This document shows positions 20,230 to 29,355 of a stretch of 64,000 nucleotides of DNA, piece by piece. The notes beneath the pieces were generated by a model. It did not search any database, was not told the origin of the DNA, and worked only from the letters and a program-made list of their open reading frames with translations. The translations under genes and the position numbers were made by a program. Source of the DNA: Acidobacteriota bacterium (GTDB lineage Bacteria; Acidobacteriota; Terriglobia; Terriglobales; Acidobacteriaceae); contig JANYDG010000062.1 of NCBI GenBank assembly GCA_025359885.1, positions 1 through 64,000 of the forward strand, written 5' to 3'. The stretch's first letter is position 1; every line of letters begins with the position of its first letter.

Positions 20230-21141
20230 TTGCCTAACCGGATTCTCAAAGACGATTCCATGCAACCGATTGCCCCTCTCAACGCTCCAACTGGTATGTC
20301 GCTGACTGCGCTGATCGTCGATAACGAACAGTTGGCTCGTGAAGAGCTGAAATTCCTCCTGGATTCTTTGGGAAACGTGGACGTTCTTGCCGAGGGTGCC
20401 AACGGCATCGAGGCTGTGGAGCTCATTGAAGAGCATCAGCCGGATGTTGTCTTTCTTGACGTGCAAATGCCTGGCCTTGATGGCTTCGCCGTTCTCAAGC
20501 ATCTGATGGAGCACCGGCGCATGGAGCGTCTTCCCCAGATTGTCTTTGCCACAGCTTATGACCAGTACGCCGTTAAAGCATTTGACGTCAATGCGGTGGA
20601 CTACCTGCTCAAGCCCTTTGACCGCAACCGCGTTTCACAGGCCGTAGAACGCACCAGAGCCCGGCTGCTCGATGTTGGGCAGGATATAGCCGTGTCGGCT
20701 TCAAATGAAGAGGGAGAGGCCAGCGACGGTGCCAGAAGTGGCATGAATACGCTGCTGCAGATGCTGCATCGCCAGCAGATTGCACCGCCTCCGCCCAGCA
20801 AGCTGACGAATAAGCTGATTGTCCAGGTGCAAAGTCGGTTGCTGCTGGTCGACCAGTCGGATATCTGCTTTGCCAGGATCGACGACGGGACGATTCGCGT
20901 GGTGACGCCGACGCTGGACGGACAATCCAAATGCCGGACGCTCGAAGACTTGCTCGAGTTGCTCGACCCTGGCTTGTTCTGGCGGGCACACCGGGGTTTC
21001 GTCGTCAACATCAATCACATCCGCGAAGTGGTGCCGTGGTTCAAGTCTAGCTACCAATTGCGCATGGATGATCGCAAGCAGACCGAAATCCCCGTGAGCC
21101 GCGCCCAGACCAAACGGCTGCGGGAGCTGTTTAATTTGTAA
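20230..21141 (+). CDS. LytTR-family response regulator
   Basis: About 303 residues. The N-terminal receiver domain (about 25-140) has the phosphoacceptor in VVFLDVQMPGLDG, plus FATAYDQYAVKAFDVNAVDYLLKPF. A linker leads to a C-terminal LytTR DNA-binding domain (about 195-300; LFWRAHRGFVVNINHIREVVPW). Such regulators bind repeated DNA elements and usually pair with a LytS/AlgZ-type kinase; none is adjacent, so this is an orphan regulator. The TTG start has GAAAGG eight nt upstream; ATGs at 20260 and 20296 are alternatives still ahead of the receiver fold. Confidence 0.92.
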   Translation: MPNRILKDDSMQPIAPLNAPTGMSLTALIVDNEQLAREELKFLLDSLGNVDVLAEGANGIEAVELIEEHQPDVVFLDVQMPGLDGFAVLKHLMEHRRMERLPQIVFATAYDQYAVKAFDVNAVDYLLKPFDRNRVSQAVERTRARLLDVGQDIAVSASNEEGEASDGARSGMNTLLQMLHRQQIAPPPPSKLTNKLIVQVQSRLLLVDQSDICFARIDDGTIRVVTPTLDGQSKCRTLEDLLELLDPGLFWRAHRGFVVNINHIREVVPWFKSSYQLRMDDRKQTEIPVSRAQTKRLRELFNL

Positions 21142-21208
21142 TCCGTGGTATCCATCGCGGCGGTTTGACGAGAACGGCCGCTCTGGTGTGACTGGAGCAG
21201 TTCATTTC

Positions 21209-21388
21209 ATGGGTCCATTCAAAATCATCACACGTGCCTTCATTGACTTCTTTAGCATCACGTCTCCAACCCCCGAGCAGGAGCGGCGTGCGACTGTCTT
21301 CATCTGCAGTCTGCTGGTGCTGATTGTGCTGCTGGTGTCGCTGACCTTTTCGATCGTAGTGCTGGCTTTTGGGCACGGCAGCCACTAA
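21209..21388 (+). CDS. Small single-helix membrane protein
   Basis: 59 residues from the ATG (66 if GTG at 21188). An N-terminal amphipathic stretch (GPFKIITRAFIDFFSI) precedes one strong transmembrane helix (VFICSLLVLIVLLVSLTFSIVVLAF) and a short GHGSH tail. It follows the LytTR gene by about 65 nt on the same strand and may be co-transcribed. No family is recognised; the helix and position support a real small protein but codon evidence is limited. Confidence 0.5.
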   Translation: MGPFKIITRAFIDFFSITSPTPEQERRATVFICSLLVLIVLLVSLTFSIVVLAFGHGSH

Positions 21389-21393
21389 CAAAA

Positions 21394-21497
21394 GCATTTT
21401 CCGAATTGGTGTAGACCGAAACGAGGACTATGTTGATTTTCACCAGGAAAATCAACATTCTCCGCTTTCAGAAAGTCCATCGTGTTTCCGAAAATGC
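21394..21497 (+). repeat. ~104-bp palindromic (MITE-like) element, copy 2
   Basis: Outer arms gcattttccgaa and ttccgaaaatgc, and a central perfect 12-bp hairpin ATGTTGATTTTC-accag-GAAAATCAACAT (21430-21458). Both ends match the 13091-13198 element in inverse orientation. It lies between convergent genes and could also act as a bidirectional terminator. Confidence 0.75.
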
Positions 21498-21574
21498 CTT
21501 AAGCGCTGCTACGGACCGCAGGCAATGCATCCTCAAGACAAAGCCGGGTCATGGCGAAAGCCAGTTGACCCGCT

Positions 21575-22411
21575 TTAGTCATACCGTTCAAAAATGATCT
21601 GCTTCTTATGCCAGCCGTAGCCGGTGAGCTTGTCGCGCACTGCAGAGACCATGTTGTTGAGACCGCAGATGTAGGTGTGGATGTCGAAGGCTGGCACATG
21701 GGCAATCAACGGCTCCTCGACCGCAACAGCGGAATGCCCGACGGTACTGTGAAAAGATTCAGCTGCGTGAGCGAGCGTTTTGTTGCGCTCCTCGACAATG
21801 AGGCCGACATATTCCTGGACGTAGCCCCGCAGGCCAGCCCACTCTGCCGGGGCTCGGCTCAGCGTCTTTATATAGTGAAAGTTATGGTGTTCTGAGGCAA
21901 CCCGCTCAAAATAGTCGCGATAGTAGAGCTCGCTTTCGTGGCGTGTGCCATACACAAGCCAGATATCCTTCCCCTCGCTGCGGTCGGCTCCGGCATGCTC
22001 GCCGGTCTCGGGAAAGAGCCACTGGGTAAAGCTGCGCATGGGCGCAATGCCAGTGCCGGTAGCGACAAAAATTGAGTCAGTCAGCGGGGCTCTGAGGGTG
22101 AAGTTGCCGTGGGGGCCGTGGACCTGGATCGTTCCGCCCTCGGGCAAGTCGGCGAGATGGTTCGAGAAAAAGCCACCCTCAACTCGATTAACGCACAACT
22201 CGAACCGGTTTGCGTCGGTCGCCGACGCAATGGAGTACGCTCGGGTCTGCAGTTTGCCGTTCCCATCCACAGCCAGGGTCGAGATAAACTGTCCGGCCGT
22301 GATGTCAAACTCAGCCAGTTCGTCGATCGCAAATTCCAGGTGGAAACACTGGGCGGATTGGGAGATACATGCCTTTTTTACCAGGCGGGCAGTGGAAGTA
22401 GGTCGGGCCAA
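21575..22411 (-). CDS. Ferredoxin/flavodoxin-NADP+ reductase-like flavoprotein
   Basis: 278-residue FAD/NAD(P)H oxidoreductase of the ferredoxin-NADP reductase superfamily. The FAD-binding barrel has TRAYSIAS (about 55-63) and GGFFSNHLADLPEGGTIQVHGPHG; the NAD(P) domain has VATGTGIAPMRSF and a C-terminal YICGLNNMVSAVRDKL segment. The protein ends IIFERYD, so the C-terminus has an aromatic residue near, but not at, the end. It probably supplies or withdraws electrons from ferredoxin-like carriers; the exact partner is unknown. Start TTG as in the track; no strong ribosome-binding site supports it, so a start slightly downstream is possible. Confidence 0.85.
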   Translation of the reverse strand: MARPTSTARLVKKACISQSAQCFHLEFAIDELAEFDITAGQFISTLAVDGNGKLQTRAYSIASATDANRFELCVNRVEGGFFSNHLADLPEGGTIQVHGPHGNFTLRAPLTDSIFVATGTGIAPMRSFTQWLFPETGEHAGADRSEGKDIWLVYGTRHESELYYRDYFERVASEHHNFHYIKTLSRAPAEWAGLRGYVQEYVGLIVEERNKTLAHAAESFHSTVGHSAVAVEEPLIAHVPAFDIHTYICGLNNMVSAVRDKLTGYGWHKKQIIFERYD

Positions 22412-22614
22412 AGTCGGTGTCTCGCTTGGAAAGAAAATAGGGCCAGTTATACGCCTGACCCTATTATAAGACGCTGCATCGTAGAGAATTGTGACCCTGG
22501 ATACATCAGGTTTTGAGAGACTACGGTTTGCGGATACAAACAGTCACTCGGCACGAAACGTTCTCCGCAGGCACGGTGTTTTCTTCGGAGCCACCCCCAA
22601 GGCTGGCACCAGGA

Positions 22615-23139
22615 TCAAACACCGCGGATCGTCTCGAACAGGAACCAGGCACGGCGCTCCGCCTGATCAATCCAGACTTCGAGAAAGCTGGTAGTTGCAA
22701 CGTCATCGTGCCGATCGGCAACTTCGTGAGCCTTCCGCAGATATGCCACCAGCTGCATGTTGTCGTTATGGAGCTCGCCAAGCATCATTTTCGGTGCGAC
22801 GTAGGATTCCGAGTTGTCCGTGAGTCGCTGGAATTTGGTGATCTCGCTGATCGAGTGGAGAGTGGTAACGCCGATCTTGCGGGCGCGCTCGGCGATATCG
22901 TCCGTGATTTCGAAAATCTGGCTCGCCTGCTCGTCAAGCATCAGGTGATAGTCGCGAAAATGAGGTCCGCTCATGTGCCAGTGAAAATTTTTGGTCTTGA
23001 AATAGAGAGCAAATGCATCGGCGAGCAGATGGCGGAGTTGTTCGCCAACCTCGCGTGCGCCCTTACGGTCAAGGTCGGTAGGAGTTAAAAGGTCTTTGCT
23101 TTCGACTGGTTCGAGAGTGGTGACGTGGCGGGGGCTCAT
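22615..23139 (-). CDS. dps: Dps-family DNA-protecting ferritin
   Basis: About 174 residues from an ATG preceded by AAGGAG. Dps proteins form 12-subunit shells that oxidise Fe2+ and shield DNA under stress. The inter-subunit ferroxidase motif is visible: FHWHMSGPHFRDYHLMLDEQASQIFEITDDIAERARKIG, with His and Asp/Glu ligands in family positions. The ORF track start (23319) would add 60 unrelated residues that run through a hairpin repeat, so it is rejected. A Lys/Arg-containing N-terminal tail may bind DNA. The gene is monocistronic with the repeat element in its upstream region. Confidence 0.92.
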   Translation of the reverse strand: MSPRHVTTLEPVESKDLLTPTDLDRKGAREVGEQLRHLLADAFALYFKTKNFHWHMSGPHFRDYHLMLDEQASQIFEITDDIAERARKIGVTTLHSISEITKFQRLTDNSESYVAPKMMLGELHNDNMQLVAYLRKAHEVADRHDDVATTSFLEVWIDQAERRAWFLFETIRGV

Positions 23140-23275
23140 GGTTTGGTTCTCCTTGGAAATGTGGGTGCGCCTGGATGAGGGCAACCGGTTTCTCAAAGCC
23201 ATGATGGCTGATGCCAGCCGCCGCGTCTGAGCAAAGGTGCTCAAGAGGACGGGGGTCGGGTGCGGATAAGCGCAT

Positions 23276-23316
23276 CCCACCCTTGCCGCGATGAGAATGC
23301 GGCGAGGATGGGCACC
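23276..23316 (-). repeat. GGTGCCC-flanked hairpin element, copy 2
   Basis: A stem CCCACCCTTGCCGC / GCGGCGAGGATGGG (14 bp, one A-C mismatch and one G-T pair) with loop gatgagaat. On the minus strand GGTGCCC leads into the stem, as in copy 1. It sits between the M28 peptidase stop and dps, in the dps upstream region. Confidence 0.55.
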
Positions 23317-23348
23317 CATATTTGTTTCAATGCGATTTTGAAGATGCT

Positions 23349-25055
23349 TCAGTTCTTCTGACTTGCCAGTCGGGCGGGTTCAAACTCATCGCCCTTGTTC
23401 CAGGTGATTGGAGTCTTTGAAGAGACGACCTGCCACCCAAGATCCATGCCAAAGCGAAGCAGCTTGGCATTGCCGGCAAAATCCCACTCAGGACGGAAAT
23501 TGTCGCTGAAGTTGTGGTAGTCGTGGTCTTCAAAGTCCTGGAACTTGTCCACTGCCCACTGGCGCTCATGGCCTTCGTAGAGGGTGCCGGATTCAACCGA
23601 GAACGCAGGAATGCCAACGCGGGAAAGTGAGAAATGGTCCGATCGGTAGTAGCTGCCGGCTTCAGGGCGAGGGTCAGGGACGATAGCCAGGTTGAAGGCT
23701 TTGGCGGTGGCCTGCACGACGGGGAGGAAGCTGGTCCGCTGGGCTCCGTTGACGTTGGTTTCAAGCGGGACGCCAATCGGCAGCACCATGTCGTAGTTGA
23801 TGTCGAGTGCGATCTGAGCGGCGGGAATCGGCGGATTCTGGCCGAGATATTGCGATCCCAGCAGGCCCTGCTCCTCGGCGGTGACGGCAGAGAAGATGAC
23901 CGAGTGGGACAGAAGGGGCTTCATCTGGCCAAAGACGCGGGCCAGTTCGAGGATCATGCCGACGCCGGTCGCGTTATCGGCTGCTCCGTTGTAGATGTTG
24001 TCGCCGGGGAGCTCTGACTTGAAGCCGAGATGGTCGTAATGAGCGGTGTAGAGCACGGCCTGGTCGGGGCTGCTTTTTTTCTCTGGCGACAGGATGGCGA
24101 CGACATTGGGCGACTGGAAGGGCCGGACTGTGCTCTGGACGTGGGCCTTGAGGCGGACGTTGAGCGGCACAGCCTTGAAGCCCACCTTGCCGGCGGCGCC
24201 GAACTGCGCGTCAAAGTCGAGACCGGCGGCGGCGAAGAGTTTCTTCGCCACATCGAATTGAATCCAACTCGCGGCCTGGAGGCGGGGATTCTTGTCGTCG
24301 CGGAGAAACGTCTTTTCGCTGGTGTTGGAGTTTTTGACGACACCCCAACCGTAGCTGGCGAGGTCGGTGCGGTGGATAATCAGAGCTCCGACGGCACCCA
24401 TCCGCGCGGCTTGCTCAAATTTGTACGTCCAGCGGCCGTAGTACGTCAGTGCCTTGCCACCGAAGAATTTGGGATCGTCGGAGGGCGGGTCGCCAACGAT
24501 GCAGACGATGACTTTACCCTTTACATCCGCGCCGGCATAGTCGTCCCAATTGAACTCAGGGGCCGTTGCGCCATAGCCGACGAAGACCAGCGGGGCATCG
24601 ATATCAGCGGCAGGCGTGAGCATCGAGTTGAATACAACGTAGTCTTCCGCGAAAGTGAGCGGTATGGGCGCGCCAGTCGCAGGGACGAGCGTGAAGCTGG
24701 TTTCAGCCGCGATCGCCTTCATCCCGACAAAGTTGATCTGCTGAAAGTAGGTGCCGTTGTCTCCGGCGGGGGCGAGGCCGTCGAGGGCAAATTGGGTGGC
24801 GATATATTTGGCAGCGAGTTCGCCGCCGCGCAGTCCGGGGTAGCGCCCTTCCATCAGATCGTCGGACAGGTACTGGACGTGAGCGCGGATCTTGGCGGGA
24901 TCGATGTTGGCTTCGTAGCTGCGAATTGTTTCAATCGCAGGCCGGGCCGCCGTGAGTACATGCGTGGGCTGAGCGAGCGCGGCAGGCATGTAACCAGAGG
25001 CCAGGACAAGAAAAAGCAAGCGTGCGAGGAGATGGGTAGGGTGCGCGGATTTCAA
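23349..25055 (-). CDS. Exported M28-family metallopeptidase with PA domain
   Basis: About 568 residues from a TTG that has a strong ACGGAGGC six nt upstream; this gives a clean signal peptide (HLLARLLFLVLASGYMPAALA). The track's ATG 33 codons earlier lacks such a site. A PA-domain insert (VFVGYGATAPEFNWDDYAG...) lies in the middle, and the M28 zinc ligands appear in YTAHYDHLGF, DNATGVGM, AEEQGLLGS, and a later Asp and His (SDHFSLSRVGIPAF). These are secreted or periplasmic aminopeptidases using two zinc ions. A second M28 gene lies at 40.0 kb with different accessory domains. Confidence 0.9.
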   Translation of the reverse strand: MKSAHPTHLLARLLFLVLASGYMPAALAQPTHVLTAARPAIETIRSYEANIDPAKIRAHVQYLSDDLMEGRYPGLRGGELAAKYIATQFALDGLAPAGDNGTYFQQINFVGMKAIAAETSFTLVPATGAPIPLTFAEDYVVFNSMLTPAADIDAPLVFVGYGATAPEFNWDDYAGADVKGKVIVCIVGDPPSDDPKFFGGKALTYYGRWTYKFEQAARMGAVGALIIHRTDLASYGWGVVKNSNTSEKTFLRDDKNPRLQAASWIQFDVAKKLFAAAGLDFDAQFGAAGKVGFKAVPLNVRLKAHVQSTVRPFQSPNVVAILSPEKKSSPDQAVLYTAHYDHLGFKSELPGDNIYNGAADNATGVGMILELARVFGQMKPLLSHSVIFSAVTAEEQGLLGSQYLGQNPPIPAAQIALDINYDMVLPIGVPLETNVNGAQRTSFLPVVQATAKAFNLAIVPDPRPEAGSYYRSDHFSLSRVGIPAFSVESGTLYEGHERQWAVDKFQDFEDHDYHNFSDNFRPEWDFAGNAKLLRFGMDLGWQVVSSKTPITWNKGDEFEPARLASQKN

Positions 25056-25134
25056 GGATGCCTCCGTTTTGGAAAGCATACCGCAGCAACGGAGGCCCTG
25101 CAGTGGCGCAGGCCAATCTTCCTGTAAACAGCGG

Positions 25135-25845
25135 CTATTCAAAGAGGCGGGCAAGGTTTGTTACCTGGTCGCGCAACTCGCCTAGTTCGCGGGTAAGGAT
25201 CGCGACTTCCGCTTCGAGCTGGGCCGTGCGCTCCAGGAGTTCCGGGTCGGGTTCGACGTGACTGCTGGCAGAAGATGAGGCATCAGACGACGCATGTGAA
25301 GAGGAAGCGGGTGATTCCGGTGCGGCAAAGCCCTCCACATCGCCCGAGAGCAGGTGAGCGTAGCGGGCTTCTTTCGTTCCCGGCTGGCGGGGCAGCACCT
25401 TTACCAGCGGGGCGGGCTCACGCGCCATAAGCTTTTGCAGCACGGTCTGCACGTCTGACAGCTCGTCGAACTTGTACATCCGCTCGCTCCGGCCGCGCAA
25501 TTCGCCCGGAGTCTGCGGACCACGAAGGAGTAGCACGCACATGACGGCGACCTCGCCGCGGGTAAAGTTGAAGACTTCCTGGCAGCGGTGCTCATACTTT
25601 GAAACGCGTGAGTCTCCCCGCACTGCGCCAGCCAGCCGCTCGGTCTCAAGCCCGTGCAGGGCCTGGCGGACTTCCACATCGTCCAGCGCCATGACAGGCT
25701 CGCGGTTGTTTTTCTGGTTGCAGGCGTTGACCAGCGCGTTGAGCGAGAGGGGATAGTACTCAGGGGTGGTGATTTCCTTTTCGATGAGCGCGCCGAGAAC
25801 GCGGGCCTCAACGGGCGAGAGGTGAATCGAGGGCAGCTGGTTCAT
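25135..25845 (-). CDS. YceH-family (DUF480) winged-helix protein
   Basis: 236 residues. The N-terminal ~170 match the DUF480/YceH fold of tandem winged helices: HLSPVEARVLGALIEKEITTPEYYPLSLNALVNACNQKNNREPVM is the diagnostic opening. A Ser-rich linker (about 185-205) leads to a C-terminal coiled-coil (LERTAQLEAEVAILTRELGELRDQVTNLARLF). The family is widespread; no precise biochemical role is settled. With the revised start of the downstream M28 gene there is no overlap between them (gap about 80 nt). Confidence 0.92.
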   Translation of the reverse strand: MNQLPSIHLSPVEARVLGALIEKEITTPEYYPLSLNALVNACNQKNNREPVMALDDVEVRQALHGLETERLAGAVRGDSRVSKYEHRCQEVFNFTRGEVAVMCVLLLRGPQTPGELRGRSERMYKFDELSDVQTVLQKLMAREPAPLVKVLPRQPGTKEARYAHLLSGDVEGFAAPESPASSSHASSDASSSASSHVEPDPELLERTAQLEAEVAILTRELGELRDQVTNLARLFE

Positions 25846-25883
25846 GGGAGTATTTTCACAGAATTATCCGGGCTGCGGATTCT

Positions 25884-28628
25884 TTAGTTATGAGGAGCCC
25901 TGGTGGATGGCGCTGCGGCTTCGTCGGCCCGGCCAGGAGCAAGCGGCGATGGGGTAGCTGAGGAAGATCCGTCGACAGCCGTCGCCGAGCTTCCCGTTGC
26001 AGAGTTGGTTCCCGAGCTGATGGGCAGGGTCAGGGTTTGGATCACGTCCGGATCGTCGCGAAGCCGCACGTAAAGCGTGCCGGTGCTGCCGGACCGAGCC
26101 GGGTTAGCCGCCACGTTCGGCACCGGGAGTGAGGTCCCGGCGAACTCCAGCGGCACCTCGACAGCATTCGACATATCGGGCGTGGCGCTCACGGCAGAGA
26201 TGAGAAAGATGTTGCTGGCCGCGAGCAGACAGGGTTTCGCCAGATTGCGCGGGCAGCGCAGGTCATGATTGCCGCTGAATCCAGGCAGCCGTACCAGCGT
26301 CCCCAGCGGAACCCAATCCCCGGCGACCCCCTCTGCGGTGACGGCTCGCAACTGAAGCGGCCCAAAGGCAGAGTGTCCAAAGCGAGCCAGCGGATCGACG
26401 ACGGCGACGGCGGTATGGGTGTCCTCCAGCATCAGGCTGCCGTCGGCCAGCGAGAGGGTGGTCTGGAAGCTGCCATCGACCGCAGCAATTTCCACCGTCT
26501 CGGTGCGCGCAAAGGCCGCAGGAACCCGCGATCGGAGGAAGAAGACCAGGCGGCGCTGCGACGGCAGATCGTTGGAGGAGCCGAGGTGGATGGGCGGCGG
26601 CGCGATGGAAGCGTCGGTGTCTGCCTCATCGTGCTGCACGCCTTTACTCAGCAAATCTACCTGGGGCCGAGGCGGTCCGACCGTGGCGGGTACGTGCAGA
26701 GTTCGACCATCTCGCAGGGTCACACGGGCGGAATAGTTACTGCCGGGCTGAAGCGTGATCGTGATGCCTGTAGCCGAAACGGCAAGCTGGTCAAAGTCCT
26801 GCACACGGTTCAGCGCGGAGGGGGCAAAGGTGATGCCGGCAAGATCGACCGTCGCCACTTCATCGAGACGCTTGCCGCGCAGTACGGCATCCTTGTCGCC
26901 CGCGCTCAGTGTCAGCCGATCCAGGGCAGCCGCCTCGGCGTAGGCGGTCAGCGGCAGTTCTTCGGGTTTGGCCAGGCCATATTGGCGGATTGCGATTGTG
27001 ACCGTGCCGGGATGCGCGTCCTTGAGCGGGACAGAAATCTCAAGCGCATCAGGACGCGCATCAGGATGGGGCGACTTCCAGGTCAAATGGACCGGGGGGG
27101 ATGGAGCAGCTCCGATGGTGGCGGCGGGCAGCGTGGCCTGCACCTCAGCAACGCAGAGAGAGCTCTCTCCCTGGAGGTGAAGCGTATCTTCTCGACCAGT
27201 AATAAGTGCGTTCTGATCCGACGGAGCAACAGCCCAGCCGCCGGGATGAGGAGCGCGGAGGTGGAATTTGGTGCCTTCCCAGCTATCGAAGCCCCATTTG
27301 CCGCGGATCACGCCGAGCACTTCCGATTCAGGAAAAGCGGGCAGCGGCTTTTCGAGAACGAACCCTCCTGCCGATGGATCGGGACGGATAGGAATATCGA
27401 TGCCGCCTTCGGATGGTGCGACGGTTGCGGCGGCAGGCTGAGTTCCAAGGTTTAGATGGGCGACCTCTGAATTTTCATGTTGGTCAGGGGCTGCTGCCTT
27501 GGTCTCGACATGCAGCGTCAGGTCGTGAGCCAGTGCCGTAGCAAAGACCAGGGGAGCACCCTCGACCGGAAAGGCCAGGCTGGGCTTGGGACCGCAATAG
27601 GTCTGTTGGGGATTCTGGGCAAGATCGGCGGGGTGCAACTGCGGCGTGCGGCTGGGCGCAATGGGAGGCAGGGCGACGACGATCACCGATTTGGGATCGC
27701 GAAAAGACGGCGGCACATTGAGGCGCAGGTTGAGGGTGTCGCGCTGGTCTTTCTGAGGGAGCGCGAGCGCTGGAATGTACTGGTAATGGGCGGTATGAAA
27801 AGTGCTGAGAATACGCGCAAGATCAACCACCGCGCCCACATAGGGGCTGAACTGGCCCGCGCCACCGAGGGTCGAGTAGCTGAGCTGGTTCATCAGGTCA
27901 GCAGTTGAGCCGTTGGCAATCTGTGTCACCAGCGACTGGGCGTTCGCGTCGTCAAGCACCAGGCCGTCGGTGTGCTGCACAAGGCAGGGTGCCTGCTGCT
28001 CGGTAGGCTTGTCAAAGCACTCCTGCTCGACGCGGATGCCGAGGCTGCGAGCGGCGAGGGCGGTGCGCTCCTTGAGCAGCTTGGGGTCTCCATTCGAGGC
28101 GATCTTCACTTCAGCCAGAAAACCGTCCAGGCGGAGCCGATCCCAGCTCGCCTGTTGCAAGTCCTGAGTCGCGCGGACAAAAGCGCCAGGGCGTCCGCGA
28201 ACCGCCGAGCGCAGCGTGCTGAAGTCTCCGCCCGTCTCGGGCGCAAGAAAAAGCAGAGCCTGTTGCGCCTCCGTCGGAACAGTGACGAAAACTCCCTCTT
28301 CGCGGACCACGCGGGTCCACGTCTCCACCCGTGTAAACCATTCCGGCGGCGGCGGGTTGGTCGCGCCCCGCAAAAAGGCAACGATCAGAATGTAGTGGGT
28401 GGACTGGCTTTCGGGCAGATCAGGGTGAATCCAGAGGCGGTCGCCGGGTAGCAGGTTGGGCACCTCGGCGATTGAAAGGGTCTTGCCCTGGCGCTGCACA
28501 TGGACATCGACTTTAGGCCCGGCAAGGTCAAATGCCGGGGCATCAGCAAAGAGTGATACCCCGGCACCGAACAGTATCGGCAGGAAAACGACTAGCGCAA
28601 AGAGCCCTGCTCGAAGTTTCTGAGTCAT
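25884..28628 (-). CDS. Large exported protein of unknown function
   Basis: About 914 residues from the ATG with AGGA five nt upstream; the ORF track adds 27 residues. A signal peptide (GLFALVVFLPILFGAGVSLFA) is followed by long beta-rich, Pro-rich sequence with no motif I can name. Short repeated phrases (LRLNVPPSFRDPKS, VVALPPIAPS, LTLSAGDKDAVLRGKRLDEV) suggest IPT/TIG- or IgSF-like sandwich domains in the second half. The C-terminus is Ser/Thr/Ala/Pro-rich low complexity (about 870-914), as in surface or outer-membrane-tethered proteins. Likely envelope-associated; the role is unknown. Confidence 0.65.
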   Translation of the reverse strand: MTQKLRAGLFALVVFLPILFGAGVSLFADAPAFDLAGPKVDVHVQRQGKTLSIAEVPNLLPGDRLWIHPDLPESQSTHYILIVAFLRGATNPPPPEWFTRVETWTRVVREEGVFVTVPTEAQQALLFLAPETGGDFSTLRSAVRGRPGAFVRATQDLQQASWDRLRLDGFLAEVKIASNGDPKLLKERTALAARSLGIRVEQECFDKPTEQQAPCLVQHTDGLVLDDANAQSLVTQIANGSTADLMNQLSYSTLGGAGQFSPYVGAVVDLARILSTFHTAHYQYIPALALPQKDQRDTLNLRLNVPPSFRDPKSVIVVALPPIAPSRTPQLHPADLAQNPQQTYCGPKPSLAFPVEGAPLVFATALAHDLTLHVETKAAAPDQHENSEVAHLNLGTQPAAATVAPSEGGIDIPIRPDPSAGGFVLEKPLPAFPESEVLGVIRGKWGFDSWEGTKFHLRAPHPGGWAVAPSDQNALITGREDTLHLQGESSLCVAEVQATLPAATIGAAPSPPVHLTWKSPHPDARPDALEISVPLKDAHPGTVTIAIRQYGLAKPEELPLTAYAEAAALDRLTLSAGDKDAVLRGKRLDEVATVDLAGITFAPSALNRVQDFDQLAVSATGITITLQPGSNYSARVTLRDGRTLHVPATVGPPRPQVDLLSKGVQHDEADTDASIAPPPIHLGSSNDLPSQRRLVFFLRSRVPAAFARTETVEIAAVDGSFQTTLSLADGSLMLEDTHTAVAVVDPLARFGHSAFGPLQLRAVTAEGVAGDWVPLGTLVRLPGFSGNHDLRCPRNLAKPCLLAASNIFLISAVSATPDMSNAVEVPLEFAGTSLPVPNVAANPARSGSTGTLYVRLRDDPDVIQTLTLPISSGTNSATGSSATAVDGSSSATPSPLAPGRADEAAAPSTRAPHN

Positions 28629-29355
28629 CGTTCCTGTACTGAGAGAACTGCGCATAGCACTATTGTAGTGATGCGCAGGGGCGATCGTGCGTTGCTTGGG
28701 CAGTCGCAATCCTCACCAACGCCGCAATAATCGGATGATTGCCTTTGAATGAGAGACAAACTGCATTGAACCGGGAATCATAAAGCAATTCTGTAGCATC
28801 AAAAACCTCGAGGACTTTTGTTCGATTAGAGGCTCATTCGAAAAGGTTCTCCTACTGACAAGTTGCACAAGCGAGGGTTCGAAGTAAGATAAAAGTGTCG
28901 GTTCCCCGGCTCGTTTGAGCAACCGGCATTGATTTTCTAATACAGAATAGAGTCGCGCGGGTCACTTGGGTCAGTGAGCGCAATCTCAACCGAATATTCC
29001 AGAGCGACTTTCTGCGAGCGGTAAGCAATATAGAAGTTCCTGGTGGCACGGGCAGTTCAATCGCCTTTGCGGATCATGCCTCAATACCCCGATCTGCGAC
29101 AGAATTTCTATCGTAAGTGCGATCGACAATGCTGGCGGTTCGGGTTGTTCTGATTTGTTCCGGTTGTCCCTTCGTTCCGGTTGATAGAAGAATGGAATCG
29201 CAACAAGTGACCAACAGCAACAACGCTGTGTAGAGGATGAGAAAGCCTACGATTGGCTTGATTCAAGGCGGGAAATGACTCTTATTTCGAACAGTCTCGC
29301 TCCTGACTTTTTGAAGCACTGAAGTGGGTCGAGAGATGGACATATGGAGAGAAAG
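28629..29355. other. 0.7-kb gap without a recognisable gene
   Basis: Short minus-strand ORFs here show no conserved motif or convincing start. Composition is visibly more AT-rich than the flanks. The segment from about 29260 must carry the promoter of the gene at 29356. I see no tRNA, repeat unit or mobile-element terminus. Confidence 0.5.

Noticed and set aside
22615-23319. Long N-terminus of the Dps ORF
   Set aside because: The extra 60 residues read through a hairpin repeat, and AAGGAG marks the ATG at 23139.
24030-25127. 365-residue plus-strand ORF over the M28 peptidase
   Set aside because: Antisense shadow; the minus strand encodes intact M28 zinc motifs.
26265-27455. 396-residue plus-strand ORF over the large exported protein
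   Set aside because: Arg/Gly-rich shadow; the minus frame is continuous for over 900 codons with a signal peptide.
29099-29180. Repeated gttccggttg motif as a regulatory array
   Set aside because: Only two partial occurrences in AT-richer DNA; not convincing as a repeat.
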